Positions 50,867-61,740 are shown, numbered from the stretch's first letter. The stretch: DNA of 64,000 nucleotides from Streptomyces sp. NBC_01571 (GCF_026339875.1 NZ_JAPEPZ010000001.1:8122001-8186000); one strand, 5' to 3'. Notes: a model not told the origin generated them from the letters alone. Numbers and translations are program-made.

Positions 50867-51928
50867 GTGCACGCAGCCGTCACCGTCACCCCCGCCCGCC
50901 TCCCGGAGCTGCTGCTCGGTCTCGCCACCGTGCGGCCCGTCTTCATCTGGGGCGCGCCCGGCATCGGAAAGTCCTCCCTGGTACGGGAGTTCGCCGACTC
51001 GCTGGGACTGGAGTGCGTGAGCCTGCTCGGCACCCAGCTCGCCCCCGAGGACCTCATCGGTGTCCCGCAGATCCGTGACGGACGGTCCGTCTTCTGCCCG
51101 CCGGAGGCGATCGCCCGCGACGAGCCCTACTGCCTGTTCCTGGACGAGCTGAACGCGGCGACGCCCGACGTCCAGAAGGCCTTCTACTCGCTGATCCTGG
51201 ACCGCCGCATCGGCACCTACGAACTGCCCGCCGGGTCGATCGTCATCGGGGCGGGCAACCGCGCGACCGACAACGCCCTGGCCCGCCCGATCGCCTCCGC
51301 GCTCGTCAACCGCCTCGCCCATGTGCACCTGGCGGCCTCGCCGAAGGACTGGCTGGTCTGGGCCGCGGGCAACGGCATCCACCCCTGGGTCCTGGACCAC
51401 CTCACCGACCGCCCCGACCACCTGTGGTCCAAGCCGCCCAAGACGGAGGAGCCCTTCTCCACGCCCCGCTCCTGGCACATGCTCTCCGACGCGCTGCACT
51501 CCTTCGGTCCCGCCCTCGACGAGGCCACCCTGGCCGTCATCGCGCACGGCACGCTGACGCCCGCGCACGCGGTCGCCTTCAGCGGCTACGTCAAGATCGT
51601 GCGCAGCCGGTTCGGCATCGAGGCCGTCCTCAAGGGCGACGCCCGCTGGCCGCACCGCCCGGAGGACCGCGACCTGCTCTACTACCTCGCCGAGTCCTTC
51701 CGCGGACGTCTGGTCAAGGAGCTGCCCGCGAGCAAGGACCACCTCTCGGCGGCCGGACAGCAGACCGCGTTCCGTGCCAAGTCGCTGCTCGTGCAGCTCG
51801 CCGAGATCTCGGTGGAGGTGGCGCAGAGCGTGATCTCGCCGGACACCGACGGCAATCCGGTACTGCCCGCGTGGTTCCTGGTCGAGGCGGCCCGGGACAT
51901 GCCCCGGCTGGTGGAGGCCCGCCGGTGA
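50867..51928 (+). CDS. MoxR-type AAA+ ATPase
   Basis: A 353-residue AAA+ ATPase. Walker A is IWGAPGIGKSSLVREF (about residue 30), Walker B LFLDELNAATPDVQKAFYSLI, sensor 1 VIGAGNRATDNA, and arginine-finger region LARPIASALVNRLAHVHL. Of the MoxR group, which remodel metal-dependent or VWA-domain partners. The GTG 50867 follows AGGAG at 50855-50859. It overlaps the VWA/metallopeptidase gene by 4 bp, the classic two-component arrangement of MoxR and its VWA partner. Confidence 0.93.
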   Translation: MHAAVTVTPARLPELLLGLATVRPVFIWGAPGIGKSSLVREFADSLGLECVSLLGTQLAPEDLIGVPQIRDGRSVFCPPEAIARDEPYCLFLDELNAATPDVQKAFYSLILDRRIGTYELPAGSIVIGAGNRATDNALARPIASALVNRLAHVHLAASPKDWLVWAAGNGIHPWVLDHLTDRPDHLWSKPPKTEEPFSTPRSWHMLSDALHSFGPALDEATLAVIAHGTLTPAHAVAFSGYVKIVRSRFGIEAVLKGDARWPHRPEDRDLLYYLAESFRGRLVKELPASKDHLSAAGQQTAFRAKSLLVQLAEISVEVAQSVISPDTDGNPVLPAWFLVEAARDMPRLVEARR

Positions 51929-53727
51929 GCCGCGGGCGCGGCCGGGACCGGCCCAAGAAGGATCTGGCGGGGGAGGCGTTCGCGGAGGGCATGCGCATGG
52001 TCCGGGCCAACCGCGCGCTCGCCGCCATCGGGTTCAGCACCTGCCGCCAGGAGGACTGCGCCGCGTCGCCCCGCGAGGGCCTCGTCCGTGTCGACTCCGA
52101 CGGCGTGCTGCACGTCCACCCCACCCGCCGGGCCGAACCCGCCGAGTGGGCCTGGGCGGTCGCGCACGGCGTCATCCACCTCGGCTTCGGCCACGTCCCC
52201 GCGGCGACGGGCCGGCGCGAGCAGCCCGATCGCCACGACCTCGCCGCGCGCTGCGCCGTGGTCAACCGCTTCCTGCTCGGCTTCCCGGTCGGCAGCACTC
52301 CCGAGGACCTGCCGCCGTCGTACCCCGACGGCGACGAGGAGCAGCTCGCCGCCCGCTGGCGCCGCGACGGGATCCCGGCCGCGTACGACCGCTGCGGTAC
52401 GGCCGGCTCCGACCCGGACCAGCTGCTGGTGCCCTGGGACACCTGGAAGGGGGGCACCGCGCCGGACTGGCAGCTCGCCTTCGCGCACGCCCTGACGCGC
52501 ACCGTGGCCACGGCGATGGATGTGGCAGGCGGCCGTCGTTCCTCGATGCGCGGCGGACCCACCCGGCTGCAGCCCTGGGAGCGGGCGCTGAGCTGGTTCA
52601 TCTCCTCCTACCCGCTGCTCGGCGGCATCGCGGCGGGCATCACCCTGGTCGCCGACGCCGAACTCGCGCGCGCCCACGACATCTCCGTCGCGGCGGTCGA
52701 CGCGGAGGCGGGCGAGATCTACATCAACCCGCTGCGTGAACTCGACGACGAGGAATGGCGGTTCGTCCTCGCCCACGAGATGCTGCACGCCGCCCTGCGC
52801 CACGGCGACCGGTGCGGCACCCGCGACCCGTACCTCTTCAACGTCGCCTGCGACTACGTCGTCAACGGCTGGCTGTGCGCCATGCAGGTCGGCACGATGC
52901 CCGACGGGCTGCTGTACGACGCGCAGTTGACGGACCTGTCGGCGGAGGAGGTCTACGACCGGATCGCGAGCGACCTGCGCCGGATGCGCCGCCTGTCCAC
53001 GCTGCGCGGCAAGGGCGCCGGCGACATCCTCGGCGGCCCGATCGGCTCGCCGCGCGACTACGTCGACCTCGACGAGCTGTACCGCCGCGGGCTGGCCCGG
53101 GGCCTCGACCTGCACCAGCACCAGGAGCGGGGCTTCCTGCCGGGCGGTCTGGTGGAGGAGATCCGTGCTCTCAGCCATCCGCCGCTGCCCTGGGACGCCC
53201 GACTCGCCCGCTGGTTCGACGAGTTCGTGCCGCGCCCCGAGCCCGTACGGACGTACGCGCGTCCGGCGCGGCGGCAGGCCTCGACCCCCGACATCCCGCG
53301 CGCCGGACGGTACTTCCCGCCCGAGGAGATCGCCCGCTGCACCTTCGGTGTCGTCCTCGACACCTCCGGCTCCATGGACCGCACGCTGCTCGGCAAGGCG
53401 CTGGGCGCGATCGCCTCGTACGCCGAGGCCCGTGACGTACCCGCCGCGCGCGTCGTGTTCTGCGACGCCGCGCCGCACGACGCGGGTTATCTGCCGGTCA
53501 CCGAGATCGCCGGACGTGTGCGGGTGCACGGCCGCGGCGGTACGGTGCTGCAGCCCGGCATCGACCTGCTGCACCGCGCCGACGACTTCCCGCCCGGGGC
53601 GCCGGTGCTGGTCATCACGGACGGCTGGTGCGACGTGCTGCGGGTGCGGCGCGAGCACGCGTATCTGATCCCGGACGGCGCGCGGCTCCCGTTCACGGCG
53701 CGCGGGCCGGTCTTCCGCGTGCAGTGA
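51925..53727 (+). CDS. VWA-like protein with putative metallopeptidase domain (DUF2201 type)
   Basis: A 600-residue cytosolic partner of the MoxR ATPase. The central zinc motif is FVLAHEMLHAALRHGDR (HExxH, about residue 285). An N-terminal half repeats a degenerate form, AVAHGVIHLGFGH. The C-terminal third is a VWA-like domain: FGVVLDTSGSMDRTLLGKALGAIASYAE with the MIDAS DTSGS, FCDAAPHDAGY and LVITDGWCDVL. In related pairs the ATPase and VWA protein act as a metal-inserting or protein-activating chaperone. The target here is unknown. GTG 51925 overlaps the MoxR stop. Confidence 0.9.
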   Translation: MSRGRGRDRPKKDLAGEAFAEGMRMVRANRALAAIGFSTCRQEDCAASPREGLVRVDSDGVLHVHPTRRAEPAEWAWAVAHGVIHLGFGHVPAATGRREQPDRHDLAARCAVVNRFLLGFPVGSTPEDLPPSYPDGDEEQLAARWRRDGIPAAYDRCGTAGSDPDQLLVPWDTWKGGTAPDWQLAFAHALTRTVATAMDVAGGRRSSMRGGPTRLQPWERALSWFISSYPLLGGIAAGITLVADAELARAHDISVAAVDAEAGEIYINPLRELDDEEWRFVLAHEMLHAALRHGDRCGTRDPYLFNVACDYVVNGWLCAMQVGTMPDGLLYDAQLTDLSAEEVYDRIASDLRRMRRLSTLRGKGAGDILGGPIGSPRDYVDLDELYRRGLARGLDLHQHQERGFLPGGLVEEIRALSHPPLPWDARLARWFDEFVPRPEPVRTYARPARRQASTPDIPRAGRYFPPEEIARCTFGVVLDTSGSMDRTLLGKALGAIASYAEARDVPAARVVFCDAAPHDAGYLPVTEIAGRVRVHGRGGTVLQPGIDLLHRADDFPPGAPVLVITDGWCDVLRVRREHAYLIPDGARLPFTARGPVFRVQ

Positions 53728-53821
53728 GCTGTCATTCTGGGTGAGCGGCGTGCGGGTGTGATCGGATGGTGCGCACGGGCCCGGGAAACGGGACCCGATC
53801 GCCCCATCGAAGGGAATCATC

Positions 53822-54247
53822 GTGGCAACCACGCGCACCGCGCACACCGTGTGGGAAGGCAACCTGCTCGAGGGCAGCGGCGTCGTCACCTTCGACTCCT
53901 CCGGCATCGGCGAGCAGCCGGTGACGTGGGCGTCGCGGGCGCAGGACGCCAACGGCAGGACCAGCCCCGAGGAGCTGATCGCCGCGGCCCACTCCAGCTG
54001 CTTCTCCATGGCGCTGTCGCACGCCCTCGCGGGCGCGGGCACCCCGCCCACCAAGCTGATCACCAACGCCGACGTCACGTTCCAGCCCGGTGAGGGCATC
54101 ACCGGCATCCACCTCACCGTCGAGGGCACGGTACCGGGCCTCGACAACGACGGCTTCGTGGCCGCGGCCGAGGACGCCAAGAAGAACTGCCCGGTCAGCG
54201 CGGCCCTGACGGGTACGACGATCACCCTGACCGCCAAGCTGGCCTGA
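53822..54247 (+). CDS. OsmC/Ohr-family peroxiredoxin
   Basis: A 141-residue thiol peroxidase. The two catalytic Cys are in [18 protein letters not shown] and [12 protein letters not shown], and the N-terminal strands [23 protein letters not shown] fit the OsmC subfamily, which reduces organic hydroperoxides. GTG 53822 follows GAAGGGAATCATC. Monocistronic; the nearby dnaK suggests a stress context. Confidence 0.93.
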   Translation: MATTRTAHTVWEGNLLEGSGVVTFDSSGIGEQPVTWASRAQDANGRTSPEELIAAAHSSCFSMALSHALAGAGTPPTKLITNADVTFQPGEGITGIHLTVEGTVPGLDNDGFVAAAEDAKKNCPVSAALTGTTITLTAKLA

Positions 54248-54326
54248 CACCCCGTACGCCACGGTGCCGCGGTCCCACGGGGGCCGCGGCACCGCTGTGT
54301 CCGGACCCGCCGGAGAAGCACGCCCC

Positions 54327-54347
54327 ATTGACAAGACGGCACTCAAG
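54327..54347 (+). promoter_or_regulatory. HAIR-like HspR site overlapping the dnaK -35
   Basis: ATTGACA-N7-ACTCAAG at 54327-54347 matches the HspR inverted repeat consensus CTTGAGT-N7-ACTCAAG in the whole right arm and in TTGA of the left arm. The left arm also supplies a perfect TTGACA -35 at 54328-54333; a weak -10 (TGTGCT) follows at 17 bp. This is the arrangement expected for an HspR-repressed heat-shock promoter. Confidence 0.65.
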
Positions 54348-54392
54348 TTTTGTGCTGGAGGCCGGGCAGCACCCCGGCGGAAGGGGACGGAC

Positions 54393-56258
<1,866 letters not shown>

Positions 56259-56389
56259 GGCCTGTCGGCTGGATCACATGGCGGGACGCGGGGGAGTTCC
56301 GCGTGCGGGCACGCATGTCGGTCAGGGGCAGCGATACATGCCCGCCGGGCCCGAACCCGAACCCGGGCCCGGACCGGTACGGGGAGTGG

Positions 56390-57196
56390 TCAGCGCCCTT
56401 CGTAGTCCATTTCGTGGTCCGGGCCGTCCGCCAGGAACGCCGCGACGGCGCGGCGATGGTCAGTGGTGCCGGCGACTTCGGCGGCGACGGCCGGGAGGGC
56501 GGAGTCCGCCGCCGGCACGCCGCCGGCGAGGTACCGGCGCACGATGTCCTTGCTGGCCTCGTGGGCGCGGGTGGGGCCGGTGGCGAGGCGCATGCCGTAG
56601 GCGTGGGCGTCGGCGTGGAAGGAGGCCGGCGGGAAGAGGGCGTTGACGACACCCCAGTCGGCGAGCACCGTCCCGCGATAGAGGTCGCCGGTCATGACGA
56701 GTTCACGGGCGCGGGACGGACCGACGCGCTGAGCCAGGCGTTGGGTGCCGCCCATCGCCGGAGTGAACCCGATCTTCCGTTCGACGAGGCCGAACCGGGC
56801 CTGTGGTGTAGCCACCACGAGGTCGCAGGCCAGCGCCAGTTCGAAGGCCGCGGTGAGGGTCAGCGAGTGCGCGGCGAACACGGTGGGACAGGGCAGGGCC
56901 TCCAGGGCCTGCGTGATACCCAGCCGGCTGCCCCAGAAGGATGCCGCGTCCGCCGCGTCGAGCCCGGCGAAGACGCGCACGTCGACACCCGCGCTGACCA
57001 CCCGCCCCTCGGCCCGGACCAGCAGGGCGCGGGGCGGACGGGCGGTCAGCCACTCGACCGCGTCCGCCCACGCACCCCACATCGCCTCGTCGAACAGGTT
57101 CATCGGCGCGCTGTCCATGGTGAGGACGGCGAGCGGACCGTCGAAGGTCAGCCGCAGCACCGACGTCGCGCCCGCGAGGGACGAGGGGAGTGTCAT
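56390..57196 (-). CDS. Crotonase-family enoyl-CoA hydratase/isomerase of the gene cluster
   Basis: A 268-residue crotonase. The oxyanion-hole strand reads GRVVSAGVDVRVFAG, the second strand AAHSLTLTAAFELALACDLVVATPQ, and GLVERKIGFTPAMGGTQRLAQRVGPSRARELVMTG follows. Both glutamates of hydratases are kept (in AAFELALACD and LVERKIG). It may dehydrate or isomerise an acyl-ACP/CoA intermediate made by the ketosynthase. Its ATG overlaps the ketosynthase stop (ATGA), and it is the last gene of the minus-strand arm. It ends 131 bp from the convergent dnaK gene. Confidence 0.9.
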   Translation of the reverse strand: MTLPSSLAGATSVLRLTFDGPLAVLTMDSAPMNLFDEAMWGAWADAVEWLTARPPRALLVRAEGRVVSAGVDVRVFAGLDAADAASFWGSRLGITQALEALPCPTVFAAHSLTLTAAFELALACDLVVATPQARFGLVERKIGFTPAMGGTQRLAQRVGPSRARELVMTGDLYRGTVLADWGVVNALFPPASFHADAHAYGMRLATGPTRAHEASKDIVRRYLAGGVPAADSALPAVAAEVAGTTDHRRAVAAFLADGPDHEMDYEGR

Positions 57197-58386
57197 GAGA
57201 CGTTCCGGAAGATACTGATCGCGTTGTTGCCGCCGAAGCCGAAGGCGTTGTTCTGGACGTGGCGCAGATCCGGCAGGGACAGCGGTTCTCCGGTGACCAG
57301 GTTGATGTCCAGCTCGATATCGTCGGGATCGACCGCGGTGGGCGGCACCAGACGGTGACGCAGCGCCAGGCATGCGGCCACGGCGCCGGCCGCGCCGGCC
57401 GCGCCCATCAGATGCCCGATGGTGCTCTTGATCGCGGTGACCGCGGCTCGCGGGTACCGCTCCGCGAAGATGCCGCCCTCGATGGTGTCGTTGGCCCGGC
57501 TCCCCGTGCCGTGCGCGAAGATCACGTCGATGTCGTCGGCGTTCAGTCCGGCTTCGTCGAGCGAGCGTCGGTGGCAGGCGGCGACGCCGTCGCGGTCGGG
57601 GGCGGTCGGGTGGCTCGCGTCGTTGCTGACGGTGGTGGCCAGCACCTCGGCGTACGGTGTCGTCCCCGGGCGCAGGGCGCGCTCGGTCTGCAGGACGTAC
57701 ATGCCCGCGCCCTCCGACGGCGTGACATGACGCCGGCTCCTGGTGAAGGGCTTGCAGGGCGTGCGGCCGATAGCCTGCAGGGTGTTGAACCCGATGATGT
57801 TCTTCTCGGAGTACGGGTCGCAGCCCCCGACGACGGCGGTGTCGGCGATGCCCGCGCGGAGCATCTCCAGGGCGCAGGACAGCGCGACGTTCGCGGAGGC
57901 GCACGTGCTCTGCAGCAGGAAGGCCGGGCCGTGGGCGCCCACCGTGCGTGCCACTCCCTGGGCGATGGAGTAGCTGGAGAAGCCACCGGTCTCGGCGATG
58001 TCCCGGCGCCCGGCGACCACGTCCTCCAGCGCCTCGGCCTGCCCGTCGCTGCTGCCGACACAGACGACGGCGTTCCGCAGCGTGTCGTCCCCGGGGGCCA
58101 GCCCGGCGTCCCGCAGCGCCTCCAACGCGGCGAACTCCGCGAAGAGCGAAGCAGCCCGGGGGCGTTCCCGGGTTACCGCGTCCACGCGGGCCAGGGCGAT
58201 CTCGCGGGCCTTCTCGGGCACGCGTCCACCGAGGATTCCGGGCTTCATGCCGGCGTAGAGCGGGGGCAGTTCCTCGAAGCGGCTGCGGCCCGCGCACAGG
58301 TCGTCCCAGAAGGGCTCGACGCCCGCACCGGCCGGCGAGATGACGCCGAGCCCGGTGATGAAGACCCTTGCTGTTCCCTGGTTCAC
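57193..58386 (-). CDS. Ketosynthase (KAS II/type II PKS-like), complete active site
   Basis: A 397-residue beta-ketoacyl synthase. The catalytic Cys162 lies in FLLQSTCASANVALSCALEML, the first His in VIFAHGTGSRANDTIE and the second in AIKSTIGHLMGAAGAAGAV. The start RVFITGLGVISPAGAGVEPFWDDL is typical of FabF-like enzymes. It condenses malonyl-ACP with an acyl starter. GTG 58386 follows GGGAGG; the start overlaps the stop of the truncated ketosynthase-like gene by 4 bp, so the two are made in equal amounts like KS-alpha/KS-beta pairs. Confidence 0.93.
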   Translation of the reverse strand: MNQGTARVFITGLGVISPAGAGVEPFWDDLCAGRSRFEELPPLYAGMKPGILGGRVPEKAREIALARVDAVTRERPRAASLFAEFAALEALRDAGLAPGDDTLRNAVVCVGSSDGQAEALEDVVAGRRDIAETGGFSSYSIAQGVARTVGAHGPAFLLQSTCASANVALSCALEMLRAGIADTAVVGGCDPYSEKNIIGFNTLQAIGRTPCKPFTRSRRHVTPSEGAGMYVLQTERALRPGTTPYAEVLATTVSNDASHPTAPDRDGVAACHRRSLDEAGLNADDIDVIFAHGTGSRANDTIEGGIFAERYPRAAVTAIKSTIGHLMGAAGAAGAVAACLALRHRLVPPTAVDPDDIELDINLVTGEPLSLPDLRHVQNNAFGFGGNNAISIFRNVS

Positions 58387-59234
58387 CAGGACCTCCCGTT
58401 GGTGCTGCTCGCTTGCCGCCGGGTCACCGTCACGGTGGCGTGACGGCCGTCCGGGGCATGGCATTCGAGGACCGCCCGCTCGGCGGGCGCCAGGGAGTGG
58501 ACCAGGTCCAGGAAGGCGCGGGTGGCGAAGGCGCTGTTGCGCTCCGCGAAGGCGATGGGCTCCGCGGTGACGGGCCGGCCGTCGGGGGCGCCGATCCCGC
58601 ACACGGTACGCACGGGGCCCGGGTGCGGGGCGTCGGTGGTGCCGAAGCCGAACTCGGCGGTGAAGTCGGCGCCCTTGTGCAGGAAGGCGTGGGCGACGCC
58701 GTCCCGGCAGGACACGTTCCGGGTGTCGAGCGCCGCGTCCTCGACGGCCTCCGGCGCGTAGATATCACCGATGAGGAGCCGGCTGACGGCGGAGCGCTCC
58801 TGTTCGAGGGCCGACAGCGCCTGCCACAGGGCCATGACCGGGGTGAGCACACCCGCGTTGATCGTCATGTTGCGTCCGGTGGCCCCGACGCGGAGGTTGA
58901 CGAACGCCGAGGCCGAACTGGACGTGGCGTTGGGGAAGTGCTGGGCGGACAGCAGTTTCCCCTTGGTCGCCGCGTCGCGCTGCAGGCGGGCCAGCGCGGC
59001 GGTGTTGCCGTACTCGGTGCCGATCACGATGGTGTCGTCCGTGCGTTCTTCGGAGGTCTCCGCCGAGCTGAGGACGAGGTAGAGGCAGATCCGCGTGAAC
59101 GCGTCGCGGAACTGGTCGCCGACGGTGCCGATCACCTCGCGCAGATCGGGTGGCAGGCCGTCGTGTCCGTTCTGGCCGTCCGTCGGCCCGGGGGCGCACA
59201 ACGCGACCGAGCCAAGGGTGAACTCAAACAACAC
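58383..59234 (-). CDS. Truncated ketosynthase-like protein without the active-site Cys
   Basis: A 283-residue protein resembling only the N-terminal part of ketosynthases (Ketoacyl-synt_2 type): TIVIGTEYGNTAALARLQRDAATKG, LLSAQHFPNATSSSASAFVNLRVGATG, MTINAGVLTPVMALWQALSALEQERS, LLIGDIYAPEAVED. In complete ketosynthases the strand after GxNxT reads TAGCASG; here it is NAGVLTP, so the nucleophile is Val. The two catalytic His are absent. It probably pairs with the complete ketosynthase downstream as a chain-length-factor-like or scaffold subunit. GTG 59234 with GGAGA 5 bp upstream. Confidence 0.8.
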   Translation of the reverse strand: MLFEFTLGSVALCAPGPTDGQNGHDGLPPDLREVIGTVGDQFRDAFTRICLYLVLSSAETSEERTDDTIVIGTEYGNTAALARLQRDAATKGKLLSAQHFPNATSSSASAFVNLRVGATGRNMTINAGVLTPVMALWQALSALEQERSAVSRLLIGDIYAPEAVEDAALDTRNVSCRDGVAHAFLHKGADFTAEFGFGTTDAPHPGPVRTVCGIGAPDGRPVTAEPIAFAERNSAFATRAFLDLVHSLAPAERAVLECHAPDGRHATVTVTRRQASSTNGRSW

Positions 59235-59279
59235 AATTCTCCGTGGCGCTGGAATCGGGTGGGCAGGGCACGCGGTGCG

Positions 59280-59528
59280 TCAGCCGCTGATCTGCTCGCT
59301 CACGTGTCGTTGCAGGTCCCCCACGGTCACGAGGTCGCGCGAGAAATCGTCACCGAGCTCGATGTCCAGAGCCGCCTCCACCTGGACGACGACATCGATC
59401 AGTTTCAGGGAGTCAATATCCAGGTCGGCCCTGAGGTCCTGATCGGCTGAGATCTCGAAGGAATCGGGAAGTTCGGCGATCTGCTTCAGTATCTCGGAAA
59501 TTCGCCCGTCGATCACGGTGGTCGACAT
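59280..59528 (-). CDS. Acyl carrier protein (first carrier)
   Basis: An 82-residue carrier protein. The phosphopantetheine serine is Ser40 in ADLDIDSLKLIDVVVQVEAALDIE, the DSL motif of type II carriers, and the protein is acidic with a helix pattern of ACP. ATG 59528 follows GGGGGA. First gene of the arm that continues with the truncated ketosynthase-like, ketosynthase and crotonase genes, so it carries the growing acyl chain. Confidence 0.95.
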   Translation of the reverse strand: MSTTVIDGRISEILKQIAELPDSFEISADQDLRADLDIDSLKLIDVVVQVEAALDIELGDDFSRDLVTVGDLQRHVSEQISG

Positions 59529-59562
59529 TCTTTTCCCCCATTTTTTCAGGATTCTTTCGATC

Positions 59563-59592
59563 AAGATAATCGTGGGGTGAACGACATGTCAA
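59563..59592 (-). promoter_or_regulatory. Promoter of the ACP-ketosynthase arm
   Basis: On the minus strand a perfect TTGACA (59587-59592) is followed after 18 bp by TATCTT (59563-59568), 35 bp before the ACP start codon. It is the clearest sigma-70-type promoter in the window. Confidence 0.65.
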
Positions 59593-59872
59593 CGAAACGC
59601 CCGTGAAACATTTCATCCCTGGGTGTGCAGAGCGTCCCGTTTTCGACCGTCTTTCAATATGGCCGAAAACGGGCGCCCGATGGGCGTCCGATCGGCAGAT
59701 TCGGCCAAAGGCACGAAAAATCGGCGCCTTTTCAGTCAGGAAGGCGATTTTTTTCTGCCAGTCGGACAGCTTGGCCGAAAATGTTCGTGACCTTTATTAC
59801 ATTGCGCTGCTGTATCCGTTCAACTAATCTCTGGCTTTCGAAAGGCTCATTTGCAACGGGGGGATTTCTGCT
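59593..59872. promoter_or_regulatory. AT-richer divergent control region of the gene cluster
   Basis: The spacer between the two arms is clearly AT-richer than the rest of the window. TTCGGCCAA (59700-59708) and TTGGCCGAA (59771-59779) are perfect reverse complements, and a further GGCCGAAAA is at 59661. The second site overlaps a possible -35 (TTGGCC) with TATTAC at 59795-59800 as -10 for the plus arm. They are operator candidates; no cluster regulator is in the window. Confidence 0.5.
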
Positions 59873-60643
59873 GTGCCCGAAAACATTTCGACTCTCGCGC
59901 GCCAGGGGTACGACCGCTGGGATCTCGGTACGCATTTCGGTGTCGACGAGGAAAGCGCGGTCTACAAGGAACTCAAGGCGGCTTACGAGGATCTCCCCGA
60001 GGATCCGTACGCGATCGGCTCGGGCCGGTACCGCCGATACGCGCGCGGCGTGTTCCTGCCCTGGTCGAAGGAATTCTTCTGGATGCCGGCCACGGAGAGC
60101 CAGGCGCGTGAAGGGATGAACGGTTACTACCAGGGCGACAACAACCCCGAATACGTCAACGTCACCCGCGACCTTCCCGCCATCAGTGACGAGGTGTGCA
60201 ACAACAAACTTCTCCTGGACCTGATCCAGTTCGACTTCTCCCAGACTCACTGGAGCGAGGACGACGCGGTCTGGCCGCTCTACGTCGGGGTCCACCTGAT
60301 CAAGCTGCACATCGCGGACGACGGCCACGAGGCCGTGTCGTCCCCCAACGAGCTGCACCAGGACGGCGAGCCCTACGTCTTCGCCCACCTGATCCACCGT
60401 CACAACGCCGAGGGCGGGGCGAACCTCATCGCCACCCCCGAGTACCGCGGCAAGCAGCCCGAGGACGTGCCGCCCGCGGACCGGCTCGCCGAGTTCGACA
60501 TGCGGCGTCCGCTGGAGGCGTACGCCATCACGGACGACCTCGTCAGCCACTACGTCGGCCCCATTCGCAAGGGCAGCGCCCAGGAGCCTGGCGAGCGTGC
60601 CATCCTCCTGGCCGACTGGGTCCCCATGCGCCACCGCATCTGA
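59873..60643 (+). CDS. 2OG-Fe(II) dioxygenase, L-isoleucine hydroxylase/BsmA family
   Basis: A 256-residue non-heme iron oxygenase. The facial triad is His162 and Asp164 in ELHQDGEPYVFAHLIHRHN and His226 in ITDDLVSHYVGPI, the layout of the 2OG-Fe_Oxy_2 family whose known members hydroxylate free branched-chain or other aliphatic amino acids. Family core GGANLIATPEYRG is present. GTG 59873 follows ACGGGGGG. As the first gene of the arm before an amino acid:carrier-protein ligase, it probably makes a hydroxylated amino acid building block, acting either on the free or the carrier-bound form. Confidence 0.88.
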   Translation: MPENISTLARQGYDRWDLGTHFGVDEESAVYKELKAAYEDLPEDPYAIGSGRYRRYARGVFLPWSKEFFWMPATESQAREGMNGYYQGDNNPEYVNVTRDLPAISDEVCNNKLLLDLIQFDFSQTHWSEDDAVWPLYVGVHLIKLHIADDGHEAVSSPNELHQDGEPYVFAHLIHRHNAEGGANLIATPEYRGKQPEDVPPADRLAEFDMRRPLEAYAITDDLVSHYVGPIRKGSAQEPGERAILLADWVPMRHRI

Positions 60644-60654
60644 AAGGGCACCAC

Positions 60655-61740
60655 GTGACCGGCGTGCGATACCGCTACGAGCGCCCGGTGGACGCCGGGG
60701 CCGCTGACGAACTGCGCAAGGCCCTGGCGTTCCACTACGGCGACGTCACCGTGGAGCGGCTGGACAAGGGCGTCGACGTCGTTGTACCGGCCGGCCCGAC
60801 CGAGCGGGAACTGGGCGAGATGGTCCGCCACTTCCTGCGGGGCCACCGGGAGGTGGCGGCCACGGTCATCACCGAGCACCCGGGGCGCCCCGGCCTCTCC
60901 TGCGCGCTGCCCGACGACGACCGGATCGCCGTGGCCAGGGGCGCCTATCTGCACGGGCCGGAGTGGACGGCGGCGATGGACCACGTGCGCCGACTGTGCC
61001 GGGAGCGGTTCGCCGAGACGTTCGGCGCACCGCTGCTGGCCGGATCGGCTCAGATCGCCCGCGACGTCCTCGTGCGGGCAGGCTACTACCAGAAGTTCCC
61101 GAACCTCGTGAACGCGGTCGCCCGCATCCGCGACCGCTACTGGGACGGCGTCACCGTCTCCCAGCTGAGGCCCAACCAGACCGAGGCGCTGGACTCCTTC
61201 TACGCGCCGGCCGACACCGTCCTCACCCCGGTCACGTGTTACCACGTGTACGCGAACGCGGCCGAGCTGAAGGACCGCTACGACACCGGGCTGTTCGCCA
61301 TCGACGGGCCGGTCTTCCGGCACGAGTCGCACAACCACAACGCCACCCGGCTGGGCGAGTTCAGGATGTTCGAACTCGTCCGGATGGGCAGCGCCGAGGA
61401 CGTCGCGTACGACTACGAGCGGATCCTGAAGGCGTTCACGGCGTTCTTCGCGGAGCTCGACGTGCCGCACCGCATCGTCAGCGCCTCCGACGCGTTCTTC
61501 GGTGACGCGCCGACCATGACCCGCGAGGCTCAACTGCTCAACAAGAGCAAGTTCGAGGTGCGGGTGCCGCTCGGGGACGGCGAACTGTCCGTGGCCAGCG
61601 TCAACGCGCACGGCGAAGTGTTCGCCGACGCGTTCGGGCTGCGCGACCTGGGAACCGACGCGACCTGCTGCGCGGGGATCGGACTCGACCGGCTCACCTA
61701 CGCCCTGCTGTCGTACGGCCTGCTCGGCACATCGGTCTGA
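60655..61740 (+). CDS. Amino acid:[carrier protein] ligase (seryl-tRNA synthetase homologue)
   Basis: A 361-residue class II aaRS-like enzyme lacking the tRNA-binding coiled-coil arm of SerRS. Motif 2 is in FRHESHNHNATRLGEFRMFELVRMG and motif 3 in TCCAGIGLDRLTYALLSYGL. Three zinc ligands of the atypical SerRS active site are visible: Cys195 (TCYHVYAN), Glu224 (RHES) and Cys338 or Cys339. Characterised homologues activate Gly or Ala as adenylate and transfer it to the phosphopantetheine of a dedicated carrier protein rather than to tRNA. GTG 60655 has AAGGG before it; the next gene is a carrier protein. Confidence 0.9.
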   Translation: MTGVRYRYERPVDAGAADELRKALAFHYGDVTVERLDKGVDVVVPAGPTERELGEMVRHFLRGHREVAATVITEHPGRPGLSCALPDDDRIAVARGAYLHGPEWTAAMDHVRRLCRERFAETFGAPLLAGSAQIARDVLVRAGYYQKFPNLVNAVARIRDRYWDGVTVSQLRPNQTEALDSFYAPADTVLTPVTCYHVYANAAELKDRYDTGLFAIDGPVFRHESHNHNATRLGEFRMFELVRMGSAEDVAYDYERILKAFTAFFAELDVPHRIVSASDAFFGDAPTMTREAQLLNKSKFEVRVPLGDGELSVASVNAHGEVFADAFGLRDLGTDATCCAGIGLDRLTYALLSYGLLGTSV

